From Cloeon dipterum (lineage: Eukaryota > Arthropoda > Insecta > Ephemeroptera > Baetidae): DNA of 64,000 nt. Below are positions 34,201 to 49,500 of the stretch, piece after piece (position 1 is the stretch's first letter; each line of letters opens with the position of its first letter). The DNA lies in assembly GCF_949628265.1 (NCBI RefSeq), contig NC_088788.1:30118335-30182334 (forward strand), read 5' to 3'. A model generated the notes under the pieces. That model was not told the origin of the DNA, did not search any database, and saw only the letters and a program-made list of their open reading frames with translations. The position numbers and the translations under genes are program-made.

Positions 34201-37200
34201 TCCCTTGTAATTTAGAGCACTAAAAATTCAAAAGAAAATCGGATGACTTCAAGTTGTAAAATTTTTTAGCTTTCATGTTCTTTATCTCATTAAGCCTTGT
34301 TGAATGTTCACAATTCAGGGCGTTGTCCTGCAGTAAAGCAATTTGCTTTACAAATTAATAATTCATCGCTCGTGTCCCAAAAAAAGAGATCAAGTTCATC
34401 TGGTAAAACCAAGTCAAGCCGGTTGGGCCAATGGCCAATAACAATAATTGTGTTCACCCGCGCAGCTCTTAAATTATCTGCGAAATCCGATTTCTCGCTG
34501 GGAGGCTGACATCTTTATGAGTTAGAAAATTATCAGACGCGCGTAACCTAGAGAGCAGCGTGGCCTAAAAATGTTAGAGGAAAACCAGGAATGACCAGCC
34601 AAAATGTGATGGAAAAATGATGAATTTACGCACAAAAAACAAGGCTCGTTTGCAAGCAATCTCTTTCGCTCTCCAAACCAAACGGCTCTTATCAAGTGTG
34701 CTGCGGAAAATTCTGGGCCAAACGTTCCAGTCAACAAATTTACAATAAAATGACAACACAATGAGAGGCTGCTCTGCTTTTGGCCGCGACGACGAATCAG
34801 CCCAAAAAACTGCTCGGCTCGCCGCGATATTATTATTTAGAAAGTGACTGAGTGTGTGCGACAGGCGAATGCTCTGTTGTTAAAATACGCATGAAATTAA
34901 CTTCAGCGTGCGTCGGCGGCTTTTGTGCGCATCTGGAATGATAAGCAGGCGTGCCGAATGGATAAATAATGACCTCGCAATTTTGTTAATTAAAAAGTGG
35001 GCGGATTGTTTTCCGACACCTTTCCGAGCAGGCGGAAAGTTGATTTAGACATTTATCACTTTGTGGATATTCGTAGCAAAGGTGTTTAGGACATTAACAG
35101 AAATAATAAAGTGATTAATTCGTCGATTATATTCAACTGTCAAACTGGCTGACTTCTAAAAAATTTCAGAAAACCTTAAATACTTTTGGATCGCATATTA
35201 GCAAACCTTGCTTTACGTTGAAAGTTGAAATTAGAACTGTTTTTTTTCTGAAAGTGATAAAAATGATTTAAATAAACCTTAGAATTTACACCTCAAGCAT
35301 TTTGCCACTCATTGCAAAATGAATTAGTTCAGTTGCTTACGGATACTCTTCATGCCAATAATTACTAGAATATTTATTTAAACTAATGAATAAAAAGCTT
35401 TAAAAAAATGCATAAACTTTACAGTAATTTATCGCCATCAAGAGCTAAACTTCAAATTAATGATTATAATAATAAGTATCATTTACCAAGAGAAGAAAGA
35501 AATACACACACAGGTTTGATCTTTAGATTTAAGAAAAACTTAATTTATCTACTCTGCGTGGAAATTTAATGATTTCCGAACTTTCAGTCACTTATTTAAA
35601 GTAAGGCCAAACTACATCTATACCATAAATGTTTCCATATTAGGAGAAACTTTTTAAAATATTTAGCACATATTCTATGGTTGATAGGAAACATTAAGAT
35701 AAGCAAAGCTTAATTAGAGTCAAAGCTAATAAATTAGCTTACGTTTCAATAATGACAAAAAAATATAGTTTCCCCCTCTGCATCGTTGTCTTCTATTCCA
35801 GTTTCACATGCACAGATCCACTTAAACTCGCACACTCTTTGATTAAGGTCGTGAGTGCTAACGGAGCTCATTATTATTTTCCGCAGCACTTTTTATTTCG
35901 CGCGTTGTACGTACACTCTACATATATGCTTTCCGCCGCTCAGAAGATAATTGCGATTATGATAATCGCCTGCTTTTCGCATAGCGTACAATTGCACGGC
36001 CAGTTAATTAAACACGAGCGGAGAGATTTCCGATCGAGTGCTAATCAAGACTAAACGCTTTTTCTGCTCGACGAGCGCGGCAGCGTTGTTAGTTAGTCTT
36101 CCGCTCGTTTGGAACCTATCCTATTCTGCAACCCACCCACTATGAAATTGGTCACTGCCTACTTATTTATCGGGTCCACTAATGCGGATCTAGCGTTGAC
36201 ACACACTGTCTCGACGCGACTAATGTCTCATTTTATTGCCCTTGCACAACAATAAGCAATTAGATTTTGAATAAAAATATCATTGTACGCCTACAGCATA
36301 CTTCATCAAATACAAACAAGTGTGGAATGCAATAAAGCTAATTGAAAGCGCGTCTACACTCATTAGAATGCATGCTGATTATTTTATTGGGCCGGTGGCA
36401 GTGCTAATGCAAAAGCGAGCGTTAAAAGCTTTTGCTGAGTGCGAAAGTTGCAGAGCGCGGTCATTATATAGTCCGAAAGAAAATCAACCGCCGGTCGGTC
36501 GGCTCTTTTATTATATTGTGGGATGCAGAAAGGAAGAAGTTTTGCTTTTCTGATGAGAGCAGTGCGTGACGAGAGCGAAGCAATTTTCCAATTAACCGCT
36601 GCTAAATGGGTCACATAAAATGAGACCTTGGTTGCCGTCTGGATAATCGCAACAAAAGAGTGAATTTTATTGTTCGCAGTCTTTGAGTAAAATTTTAATG
36701 TCCCCGAGATGAACCATGCAGTGAGTTGGAAAATATTACAGCATTAATAAACTAATAACTTCAGTGCGTGAGTAGAGTTTATGACTTTAATCTGTTCGAT
36801 TTTTCTGTTAGAATCAGAAATTCAGTTTCTACACGCGTTCACAGTAAAATATCTCATTCGCATTGTCAGATTAGCATAAATCCAATCGCACTCGCTCTCT
36901 CGCTCATTCAGTCAGAACTCTCGATCTAAATCGAGTCTCATTTTGCTTCAGTCTAATGATGCCGACCATTAAAATTACCTCTTCTATTCTTTCACCAGAG
37001 TGAAGGGAAATGGCTAATTATGTCGCTTCATTCAAAATTGGATTCTACAATCCGTAGGCCGTTTAACAAATCCAGAATTTATGAGAATGTCTAGTGAAAA
37101 GAAAGTTGATAAGCTCCTCAGTGCGGATAATGATCATTGCTTTTTGTTCGTTGTCATTTGCAATGTGCTTTCGTCTGCAAGCAGAAATCGACAAGAATCG

Positions 37201-40200
37201 TCAACGACGAACGCATGTTGAGCCAAAGAAAGCAAAACGCGCAAAAACTAATCTCACCACCTGACGAGGTGTTAATTTTATATGCATTTCACTTGTGTTT
37301 TCGCGCATCGGGTGTATTGTACAATGGTCTAGCAGATTACTGGGTCGCGGGGGTTCATAAGCCATAACTAAACACCGCGAGCTCGCGCGAGGTTTAATTA
37401 TAACCACCGCATAGCTCTCTCGCGCGGGAAAAATGAGTTCTCTTTCACTTGGTATCATCAATCAATTTAATTAATTCCAGCGCGCGGCAGCCGATCGGTG
37501 AGATTAAGAAAAGGAAAAACGCACAGAGCTGAGGAATTGGGCCAAACGAACAAAGAGTCGTTTACGCGCGTTCTCGCTTTTTGATTATTCAATTATTAAT
37601 ACAACATGCATGAGTGCGATCGCTGCGCTGCACTTTAATGTTGTACTCTTTAAAATTTAAATTGGTTCATTAAAGATATTTGGCCTTAATTAGTGTGAAG
37701 AAATAAAAGCAGGATATAAGAGAAGGTTGCATATTATAATATAAATTGTGTCTATTAAAAAGCAGGAAGCGGTTAGTGTAAATTGCAACGTTTCTTATTA
37801 TTATACACACACTTGCACTTTTAGGCTAATTTTGTTTTCAAAACATGTCGATTTCTAGCGAGGCCACAAAATATCAGTTAGCAATGATACAGATACAAGA
37901 TAGCAAAATTTCAAAATATGCGTAGATAACGAAATTACCTCTTTTAGTTACCTTCATTTAAATGTTTGAGAAATAAATACTTCCAAGGATTTCCTGATAA
38001 AATTTTAAAATAAATTCAATCCGAGCTAACAAAAGAGAGTGCAAACAAAAGCAAGTTTTTTCTAAAATAAAGTTCGTGCAGGAATCGATTGGTTCTATAC
38101 GCATAAGCCTTAAAATATTAGGAAATATTTTGAATTCTACTGTTAATCATAATTTTCAGAGTAGGTAATTTTAATTTCAAGAAATATGATTTACGGTAAG
38201 ACAAATCGGAGTGTGTTTCCCCTGCCGTTTTACTTCAACTTATGAAAGTCAGCGCACTCATTAAAGCAAGATTAAAACGAAACACGTCCTGAAAATCCCA
38301 AATTAATAGCCTCTCTTCAGAGTGGACGACAAAACAGTATAAAACGAGGGAAGCGTAATTTTCGGCTGAAACTCTGCGTAGGTCGCTCACACTCTCGGAT
38401 ATTAAATTAAATTTAATGATCGTAATAATGTGTCCAGTCAGGCCGTTTGATGATGAACAAATTATCGCGCCGCGAGCGAAGATTCAGAGAGATTGATTTG
38501 ACAAGTGGAGCCGTCCATCTCGCAGCTAATTACCTGCGGAAGGCTGAAATTCTCGGCAGCAACACTCCACATGCATTGAAAAGGTACTCCAATAAATTCG
38601 CTTTCAATGCAATGCGTTCGGCTGCATTTAACTCGCGTGTTATTGTCGCTTTCGGAATAGTTTAACTTGTACTGCTCAGGGCAAAGTCAACCGCTCTCAT
38701 TTGTGCATTGTGCTCTGGAGTAATGTGCTGACGGTGAATCGTTTTCGCGGCCTAATCGGATCCTTGGCTGAAAGATTTATTAGCGTGTAAACTGCATTCC
38801 TTGGAATATTGGTACACGAACAATTTGCAAAAATCTTCAGTTTAAGACGGACGCTGGTTTTTTTGGCGCCAGTTAAAATTTTTCTGTAAAGACTATAAGG
38901 GAACGGTTGGAACTTTAAATGCAGAAGGCTGTTATTATTCAAGCTCGTTGTTTCAAATAATTTTAAACCCCACTTGAACGAGGTTATGGAGTGTAACAAG
39001 TTCATCATTGATATCAAATTATCATATAAATTTTCACGCTAGATTTGAGGAATTTCATTTTTGAACTTGAATTGCACAACCTTGAACTTTTCTATTGAAA
39101 GGGACGCGGTGACGACAAAAAATTGATTCCATTAAGTGAACAAGTCAAAAGTCATCGTTTCTGGGAAATTTCGCATGAGCACAAAAGCGATGGTAAATCG
39201 GGTATTATTCCGCGAGTTTTGCTCCATGAAATTTTGCTTGCACTGCGTGCCGATGCATTTTATTGAAAAAAGCCGGCCCTCCGCGGGGGACCCTCTTAAG
39301 ATCTGTCATCGGAGCTCTTTTTCTGTGAAAAGTCAGTTGAGTGGAGAAAACGTCCTTCTGATGTCTCGCTGCTCCATTTTCAGCACTTTTAACTCGCGAG
39401 ACCACCCACGGTATTACGCACATCTCGCAACTCACCACTATCTCATCGAAAGCGTTTAACGAGCTAAGAGAAATGTAGATTTAGGTTTGGTGGACGAGCA
39501 TGAGCGAGCCAATCAAATGGAATCAACACATATGCAAGGAACTTAATATTCGCTCAAGATTAACCGCATTTTATTTCTAATTGACATGCGGGCTGTCGGA
39601 AAATGGCTGATTGCTGTTTCGATTCGCCATTTGAAAAGCCCTTACGAAGATCGATCGTGCATTGTCTTTTAGCATACAAGCAAACATAAATAAAACATCC
39701 GGAGTGCTTAATTAACGGATATTTGTTCACTTGAGCTGGCAAGCAAAAAGGGCTGTCAATTAATTTTACATGTTCGAACGAGATGTACTTATGAGTTAAA
39801 GCATGACGCATCAAAGGTCGCCATTTGTTTTCTATGCACTAGACATAATACCGCTTGTTTTATTCTAATGGATCTGCTCAGCACAGACAGATGATCTCAT
39901 ATGCGAATTACAGAGAAGAGAAACGTTGTCCAAACTTGACTAAAAAAAATCGAGAGCATTGCATCCACCCACTTCTCCAGTGCAAATAAAAACAAAAAGG
40001 CTCCGTTGTTGCCGCCTGGAAAGTTGTCCGTGTTTTTAATTGCACCCACATGCATGTTTACGAGGAAAGGGCGGTTGTCCGTACTGTATAACGATTTGAT
40101 GTGCTTTCGTCTCATGCTTTTTGCTAACTGTTCCAGGCGATTGCTTGACTATTGAACTTTCGGCGCGGTCGTTCAGTGTGTCATTTATAATAAAGCGGAA

Positions 40201-42030
40201 AAATGAGAACTCAATCATAAGCAGCAGCGTTTTTTGCGCTCACTGGGTGGACAATTTGTGCATGTCGCTCCGTTTTCTAATAAATTACATATATTGCCAA
40301 ACAAGCAAAAGAAAAATATCAGGAAAATTTTACGTTTTTGTTAGTCTTTTTAGTCAAAATCAAATTTCTTGCTCTCACTTGCTAAACAAATCGAAGGAAA
40401 AGTAAATTTGAATAAGCTTCTTAAGATTTGAATAGTCTGATGTGAAGATAAAAGGACTTTAAAATTTGCACTGTGCGTCATTCTCCTTGACTATAGCTTT
40501 TTATGGCGCAATATATATCTTCATCCTTACTAATTACCACCGCAATCTTTTACTTTGTATAATTATGACACAGGGGCCTTCGGTAGTATTTTATGTGAAG
40601 ATTCAAAGCTCTAAAATATGAGTATAACTGCAGCTTCAACACGCGGAAATTGCCTTTTAAATGGACTATAGAGGCCGTCTTGTGTTTACAGAAGCACTTG
40701 TTGAATCCGCGGTGACCTTAAAAGTGCAAATGCATGGTCCCGTCATTATATTTACCAAATGATACCACGATCTAAAACACAAAGGATCGGTTTTCATTTT
40801 CATTGGGCAAAAAGCTGTGGCGTCATCAATTTTACTTTTTTCGATCGCAAAATAAAACACAGGGAGACTGCGCGCGGCGGTCAAGGCAGTGATGTGCTAA
40901 TTTTGCAATAAAAATAGTCATTTTTACTCAGGCTGCAAAGTGCAAATTAAGCTTAATGAATAAGTGAGTTTTTCACGAACGAAAAGGAAATGCTTCTTGT
41001 GTTCTTGGAAAGAAGCCGAAGTGCTGACTCACATACGTATCTGCTCTCGCGGAATGACACACGAGAGAGTAAGAAGTCGGTCAACAGCAACGTCTCTCTG
41101 ACATTGCAATTAGGTAAACACAATTAACGACCACCGGCCGGCCAGCCAGTCGACTTTTCCTCTTCGTTCTGCGGGATCCCGAGATATTCTCCCCTGAGAA
41201 TAAGAATTAAGATCAAATTACGCACATATTTATATATGCTGCTGAATCGAGTTTTTTATTATAATTTGTACGCGAGCACATTAGCTGAAGCGGAGATGCA
41301 TTTTCTGCTGTTTGCGCTGTAGCTGTGCTTATTAATTAAATCCAGCGGATTGACATTGCCCTTTTATAGAAAAGAGTTACGGGTCTGCGCTTGTTTGCTT
41401 GTAAAGTGCGCACCGATGTCGTCGCCGGGCAGCAAAAAGTATAGTATACTTTCAATTGCTACATGTCAATCTTGATTATCTGATTCAGTGAGCGAGTCGC
41501 GCCACATGGATTTTAGAATTGTAATCCTATATATATCAGACATTCTTGTTCTCATTTCACAGTATAGTGTGCTCCCAGAAGGATAAATTTAATGTTGCGT
41601 GGGAAATGCTTAGTTTATGTCTTGATATGCGATTAAAGTAAAGTATCTATAAAATACATTTTGCAACTATTATTTAAAAGCATGCTTTGCCACATGGGCA
41701 AAAATTTACGACGATGTAGAAAAAAACTTTTTAATTTTTTTTTTATTTGCCAACTTTTACTTAAAATTGCTATACGGAGGAGGAGATCGGATTATGATCC
41801 ATTACACAGATATGATTCATTACTTAAAATTTTGAAAAATAAATGGAACCAATTTTAAAATATGCAAATGTTTTGGTTCTTCAACATTAAATAATTTTTC
41901 CCCTACCAAACTTATAGCATGTTTCGAAAATAACGCGTAAAATTTCAGAGAACCGTGCATTATTTTTCTTAATTTTATGTGCCGCTAACCCCGTTTAAAT
42001 CTAAAGCATCAGGACTCTTTCCTACGTATT
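31251..42030. other. Gene-poor region, part 2
   Basis: It begins with four copies of AATTT (31251-31270). The rest continues the pattern of AT-rich DNA with GC-richer islands (for example 33230-33600, 37380-37570, 39260-39420, 41100-41180). TATAAAA motifs occur at 33222 and 38338. Open frames stay below 115 codons and none is recognised. Confidence 0.5.
32015..32031. repeat. (TG)n microsatellite
   Basis: An uninterrupted run of about eight TG units. Confidence 0.9.
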
Positions 42031-42056
42031 GGGGTTTTTTTTTTGGGGGGGGGGGG
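42031..42056. repeat. G4-T10-G12 homopolymer tract
   Basis: Four G, ten T and twelve G residues follow one another directly. Such a tract is prone to slippage and to sequencing or assembly error. Confidence 0.85.
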
Positions 42057-45000
42057 TTAAATCAAGGAAACGACTGGCCCTAAATTGCTTTTGAAGAAGA
42101 TACTATGCTCAAATGAAATTTTATATTTATTTTTCCTCAAAAATCGTTAAATTATATTTTTTAAAACAATTCTCATTTTCCTTTGACGGTCATTCCATTT
42201 TTGGAGCAGAAGAAAATCACATTTATTTTTAGATTACACTCTCCCTTGTGCTTTGAACAATAATAATAAAGCAAAAGTTCTACCATAAAGATGTGGTTAC
42301 GCAAAAAGAGCACTGATAGATATCACAGCTATCATCCATCTGCGTTGCCAGATCAAATTACAATGGCTTGGACTGCTTTAATGACACGCCGATGGCTTAG
42401 CTCGTGATAATAGGCTGCGTAATTGAATCTAATATCTTGGCAGTCCAGCCTGCAGCGAATCCATAAACAGTAGCGGTTCATTAATTGCCACGAGCTTGGC
42501 CTTTAACTTGACTCAATTCCATCAGCTGCAATAATCTGATCGGGAAAAGAAAGAGCTGTGTGTGAAACAAAGTGACGAGCCCATTTGCATAATGGCCTTT
42601 TTATTAATGTTTCTCTGCGCGCGAGCGGCCAGTTTAACACAATACGCATCGCCTGTGAATCATCGTCATATAGACACTCGCGCAGGCGAAGCCGACCAAT
42701 AGAAGAGAGCGAAAACCGCTGTAGGCGAGCAATTAAAATTTGCGGAAAGCAACTTGCATCCGTTTCCCGCGCAGAGGAATTTTTGCTACTTTACAAAAAC
42801 TGTTTGATTCCTGCTATTGTTCCTCTTTCCGAATCTGGTGCAGTATTTAAATGTGGATTCTCACTTCTCACATTTGTCATCTCCCTAATTACAACTTGAG
42901 ATAAATTCAAAGGTTAGCAGCCTTTGTACTCAAAAAGTTTTAATTTACGCTGACATCCGTGTGAAAGCAATCTAGAGGGTTAGTCCATTAGCCACCAATA
43001 ACTAGCATTTTAATTGGAAAATGAACATTAAGTTAAATTACATAAGGTAATAGAAAAGGTGCGATCGTCTTGTTTTTATTTTCCTGATTTAAACATAATG
43101 ATTTATCGTTTATACAGCTTGCTCGAAGAAAAATTAATTAAACTCTCATTCAACTTTCATTTTTAAACGAACACCGTAAAAATTTGGCTTCATATAGTTC
43201 AAAGATTTATTGGGAGATGAAAAGTAACGGTCTGAGCACAAAATTCCACCAACGCTCGCGGTAAAAGCAAAATTAGTGAACGATAACAAAGAGAAACTGC
43301 AGCTCGTTCGAGTGCATGCACATTAAACTTATAGCGGCGGCATCTAGGCCGGAATCGGGCGATTCTTCCGCTAATGCAGATAACGATTCGCCAATATGAC
43401 CTTGAGCGTTGAAAGAGAATCCGATATTGCGGTTGAGTGGAGCTCTGCAGTCAATAAAGATAAAGATAGCGAAATTGCAGAGATAAATTTTAGAAATTTT
43501 TAATGCTTAACAGTATCAGAGGTCTATTTTTTACTAATACAAGTCTAGTCAACAATAAACGAATTCTCTGCGAAAATTTACTTTCTACTTAATTTAACGA
43601 ATGGAAATTTCCTCATTTGACCGCGCTCCACTGGCGGGCATTTGCTGGACCTGTGGAATTTTGCGACTTTATTGAGCGTGCCACTCGTAAAATTCAGTTA
43701 ACGTCTCGGGTCACAGTTGCGACATCCTCGGCGCATTTCTTCTATTCACGCTTTTAAATTGTACCAGGGAAAAGAAAGGGGTCCGACACATGGCTAACAA
43801 GAATTTTAATGAACGATTTTGCCCAGCTTTTGAATTCACACTAATCTCATTATACATTAGTGACGTGTTTTTCATTGTAACATGGTAAATCAATCACGGC
43901 GCGCGGCACACAGTCCGTTTTCAATTATTAATGGTATGTGTTCCATTTAACAGGACACAGAGAGCTAGCTGGCCGAGGAGATAGCCGCTCTGAGGAAAAA
44001 GGTCAAGCGCGAGGAAATCATCCACTCTCTTGTAGTGTCGGAGCAGCCGCCAAAGTAGACGAGGAAAATAGTGAATATGCATTATTTCTTCTGCACACAT
44101 ATCACATGCCGTGTCTGCCTGCACAGCACACTACTCACGCTTAAGATCGATGCGAAATCACGGCGAAGAGTGAGTGTGACATCTACCAAGAAGGAAAGCG
44201 CGGCGCCAAAGGATATATTATTGTCGTTTTGTAATTTCCGTGGGAACTAGAGCGATGCACTAGCAATTTATACAAAATCTCCATGCATGCTAATTTTACA
44301 TATTGATCAGGATGACGAGGCCTACACTGTAGTGCAACTTTCCATGCATTTTTTTAACTAGTTTACTTTCTTGGAAAAGATCCCTAAGATGAATACTAAT
44401 CCTGTGCTCTTTTATACTCTAGAAATTTTAGTAATTTTAATCAGATCTTAGTTTCTTATTTATTTAGGAGTTGTAATCTCATTTCTTATGTTCTCACCAT
44501 TAGCTGTAGAGTAGGAAATCTTACGCTTATCATGGTTTGGATTCGATACCAATTTAGATAATTTAATGACAGCTTAGAGTTGATGGTATACTCCTTCAGT
44601 TTACACAACATTTTAAATAAGTACAAAAGTATTGAAATTGCGTGATTTATACTCATTCAGTGTCTAAAAATTAACCAGACGTACACACAATCGTATTAGT
44701 TTGCAATACTAGTATATTTCAGCATACTTACATGTTGTTTTAAAAATAACAAGAAAGGCATTTAAGTGTCTGAGTTGGGCTACAGATAGTGGGAAAAATG
44801 TCTAACTGATCATCTCTATCGCCTTTTAATGAAAAACCACAAAACACGCGTCAAAAATTAATAATTCAAAGAAAAACTAATTTCATTTCTTGGTATATAC
44901 AAAAAAAAATAAGAGCCAAACATGCAACTCGTGCTTGTCCTAATTTTATAAAAATAAGGGCAATTCCTGTTCGACGTGGAAATCAAACCAATCTATGTTT

Positions 45001-46505
45001 TGGAAACTGGTACATATTTATTTTTCAAATATGAACAGTGCCGAAAGTAGTTTGGTAACCATGCAAAACACGATATGTCTGAAGAAAAAGAGCGATATGA
45101 CCAAGGAGTGTAAAATCAAATATTTATCTCCAACATGGCCACGAACAAAACTCGCAGCGGTTGAGCAGAAAAGTGGGTTGAAATCGCAGCTGGCCGTTTC
45201 TAAAATTGAATTAGATGATGCGGCGTATGTGTACTCAGGTCCGTGTTATTTTTTTTCTTAGCTTTCGTACGTTGGGCGTTAATCCGAATCCCTGTGGAGC
45301 GAAGTCGGAGTCGCGCACGATGAGTTTCAGAGGAAACACGCCAAATTATGGAGTGCGCCGCATTGTTTGACCCCGTAATCGCCGGGAATAAGAGGTGTCG
45401 GAGTGGAGAGAACGAAATCTCAACGCAACACATGCGCTGAAATATCGCTACCTTCGCTAATCGAATTACCCACGTCAAAATTCACAGCTGTCGTTTTGAT
45501 CGGGGCTTAAGTGCTCTCTTTACCGGGCCGACTCGCGAATATTTTAATGCTAATGAAGAGCATCCGCATTTCGGAGATGAGTCTCGAGATAATAGCGCGT
45601 GCCTCAACCTTAAAAATGAGGCGAGAACTGCTCTCAGTCATATGTATGGCCTCTTCAAGTTGTATTTCACAATTAGCGGAAAGTTTTAGTGACAATCCAG
45701 AGTGCGCGAGCTTGTCAAAACATCCCACTAAAGTCGCTGTTCGTTTTGTTGTAAAATGCGAGGAGAGATAATTTATGGTTGCTGTCTGCCAGTTATGTTT
45801 GTTTTAGAGGCACGCGCAAAGCAAGAGAAAAGTTAATAAAATAAGGCATTTTACGCCTTTAAATTCGTATCAACATTACTTCTTGAGAGTTGTGGCCTGA
45901 AAAAAATATGCTATAAAAATAGATGAAACAAAATAATATATGAAGGATTTGCCAGTAAGAATGCATGTGAAGAATGAGTAAAATTGAGCTCATTTATGTC
46001 GATCACGACTAAACTTTCAGCTGGTGTCTGTTGGCAATTTGTTCCCATGAATGTAGTTTGTATTATTTTATTATTTGTTTACAATTATCTCTGCAGGCCT
46101 AACGTGAAATTTTTTGTACACTTTTACGCTGCTTTTTTCCCCGAACGTCATTTTATTTTGATGGGATTCTGGGATGAAGTATGAAGAAATTTCTGCCAGA
46201 GAAAATGCCATAAATTTAATAACTTTTCAGTTTAAAAGCCGGGATAAATTCACTTTATTGCAAAAAAGTACAAATTTTCCTATAAATTATTTGGAAAATA
46301 TCCCCGATAAAATATTATTTTATTTTTTTGTCGGAACAAATTTCGCTTATGGCAGTCAGCCCTCTGCGCTGCTAATGATGGCATAGACCAGCAAGACCAA
46401 GTCTTTGTCTGACCCAATAAATAAAGAAGAAGAAAATTCATTTTGACCAACTGCTAATCAGCGCACATCACAACATTCATCAGGTTGTCGGAGCCTCAAC
46501 CAAAA

Positions 46506-46549
<44 letters not shown>

Positions 46550-49500
46550 TGTGTGTGTGTGTGTGTGTGTGCGGCAAAGAGAGCGTCCAATTTAACTACC
46601 TGTTCTGTTGTTTTTATCGCTTGAAAGGCATCAAAAATACTTTTTCCATCAACACACACGACCATATTCTTATCCACTCTTGCGCGCGAGCGGAGAAACA
46701 CACGTTTAAATCTCGTGTAATGCGGCGCGATAAGCCTTTCATTTTCGACACCTCGACATGGAATAAGCAAAGCCGACTAATCTGAAAAGCTTGCCGTCGC
46801 ATCTTTGCTCGCTTTTAATTGGCAATCAAAAGTCAAATACCGCCCCTGCGCAACTTCCATAAACAAAGTGCGCGGTGAAAATGTGTTTTAAACGAGTCTC
46901 AAGTTCTTTATCGAATAAATTATTATCCGCTGCTTTCTTGCGGCCAGCAAGACACACGCACGCACACGGCAGTTTAAATTACATTCTCGCTTGTTACACT
47001 TTATCGTGAGGCACAAATCTCGCACTGCCTTTTAATTACTCTCGGATGTAGTCTGGCAGGCAAATTGTCCGCCTCAGAAATTAATATCCTCCTCCCAACT
47101 TGAAGATTTTGGACCGACACAGATTAAAATGTAAAAAACAACCCCCTTTGATTACCGTAAGAAGCAGATTTTTTACGAATCCATTCTAAAAATATTCTGC
47201 TCAAGGAAATGGACATTGATCTTCGAGGAACCTTTATTTTAGCTTGCCTGAATCTGTTTTGACGTGAGAAAAAGCCTTAAGAATTGAGCGGAGACAGATA
47301 ACAGCTTTTATACCATTGTAAAAGTTCGCGCATTTCACTTTTACGTTTTTATTACACCCAAACGTTCCACGATTTAGGTATATTTCTTCAAATTTACGCA
47401 GCGGAACAGACAACCCAAATAAGAAGCAGCGTATTATAATGCTGGCTCCCGCGTATAAGGATACGGAGCATAGAATGAATTAAAAGGATTCAAATTTATT
47501 CAAATCAGAATTCACCTGAGCAAACTTCCTTGTCGTCGCACGCTTTCTGCTGTTTGTTTTTCGGCAATAATTATTGCTACGCGCGATTGTTTTTCGGGGC
47601 TCTTCTTTTATGGGGAAATAGGCCGCCACTGCGGTGTTTTGCGGCGATTTGATACGGGCGGCGTACGAAAGAGCGTCTGCAGCCGTTGAATGCAAATTTT
47701 TGGCATTGTGCTTTTGCACATGTGTGCTGGCACACAGGATGCAGGAAGTACGAGCATGCCAATGAACATGAGTGTTAAGTTCATGCACAAGTGCAAGAAA
47801 TCGCACATTTTTGTTTCAATTGTTTGCATATCGAGACTACAATTTGCAAAGGAGAAAAATGTGCGTGTTTATGCTCTAGTAGTTGGTATACTCATTGCTC
47901 ATTGTGCATGATTTCTGCACGCATTGAGAATATCAGATGCCATTGTTTATTTGCTAGGAATTTTCTTGCAAAAAAATATAAAATAAGAAGTACAGTTTAG
48001 ATTTGTTGGTAGCTAATATGCAAATTTATTTTATTCACATTTAAAAAATTGAAGAAATTTTTATCTAATATCGGTAAGCGAACTTTGCTTTCTTTATGCG
48101 TGCAATCGCATTTATTTAAGCACTTCACCAGAATTTGTTTTAAAGCCAATTTTCACGCTTTTTACTAGAGCGAATTTACGCTTTCCTGAAGTAAACAACT
48201 GTTTAATTTCTCCAATTCTCTCTCCGATAAATTCGGCAGTGAGGAGGCTGCACAGTTAAATACCAATTTGAAATGGAATTGCAATTGCTTTGTTGATATA
48301 TAGCAGTTTCACTATCAGCCTCCCATCCGCTTTGAACGAATTTAGATCAAGTTTCAAAGAAAGTTAGCAATTTTAATGATCGCCCATCTGCACTATAGAT
48401 TTTGCTGATAGGATTTGCTTATAACCGTGGCGCCTGCCAATTCTTCGCTGTCATCAGCAATATAGGACATCAGTCGATTAAAATTCAATTGCAGCATCAG
48501 TTGAATTCATCTCCTCCTCGCAGAGGGCTTTTGTTGTATTCATGCATGATGTTTTAATTAAATTCGGCGCCCGGAGAGAGAGACTGCCGCGAATTATCAT
48601 TTTTCGCGTGTGCGCCGCTTTGCATGATCTCTCCCCAGCGGATAATAATGGAAAAGAAAACGTGTATGCCAGAATATAAATGAACGGTCGTGACATTTCG
48701 GGCGTTTAATTCATCATTGCACTGAAATGGTTCATGTTCTGGGTAGATGAAAGGTGAGCCCTCTTTTTGAGGTCGAGCATTGTCAAATTACGGCGACATT
48801 TCTCATCTCCACTGCTGCTTCATTTTTTTCCTACCCAGCCGAGCTTCTCTGAACTCTGTTCAATTTCTCCGTGTCTTGTTCTCTCTCCACCGCAACATAT
48901 TTTCAATTCTCGGCACAAACGAAAGAAGCAGCCTCATCTGTAACACTAAAGTGTGCGCTTGCAGTGTTTGTAATGTGAGCTGTGTGAATGCGCGCTCGCG
49001 AGACAGCAAATTATTTTATATCTCGCCGCCTCAAACACGCATCTGGAAATTCGGAGGAAAAATTGCCCGCCGCCACTTTCTGCTAATGGATTTAATGATT
49101 TCTGTTTTTGGGACGTCTGCAGAAAGTTTTGTTTTAAATGCGCTCGCACACAAAAAGCAAACATCAAACTTGGTAATTGCTGCCATATAATTTTTCTTGC
49201 CGAATTTAAAGGCGGCAATGAACATTAAAGGCTAAAGACGTCCCCATAATAATCACGTATATCTCGATGTCTTCTGATATAATTAATACAAAAAGGCAGG
49301 AAATGATCGTGTTTGCAGCAAAAAGAGTAAGCAATCAGCGTCCTAAAGTTTACCGCTCTCTTCTTTTTATTATTTGACAACTTTCGCAAATCGCAACCGA
49401 ATTTCGCAGGTTATTGACGGGAAAATGAGCCATGAAGCTTCCTTGCAAGTGAAAAATGTTTTTACTCTAAAAATTAAAACTGTAAAAGATTTATTGCATT

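Noticed and set aside
46480..46785. Frames of 90-96 codons across the GT repeat, with long Val/Cys or Thr/His runs
   Set aside because: Microsatellite translation only.
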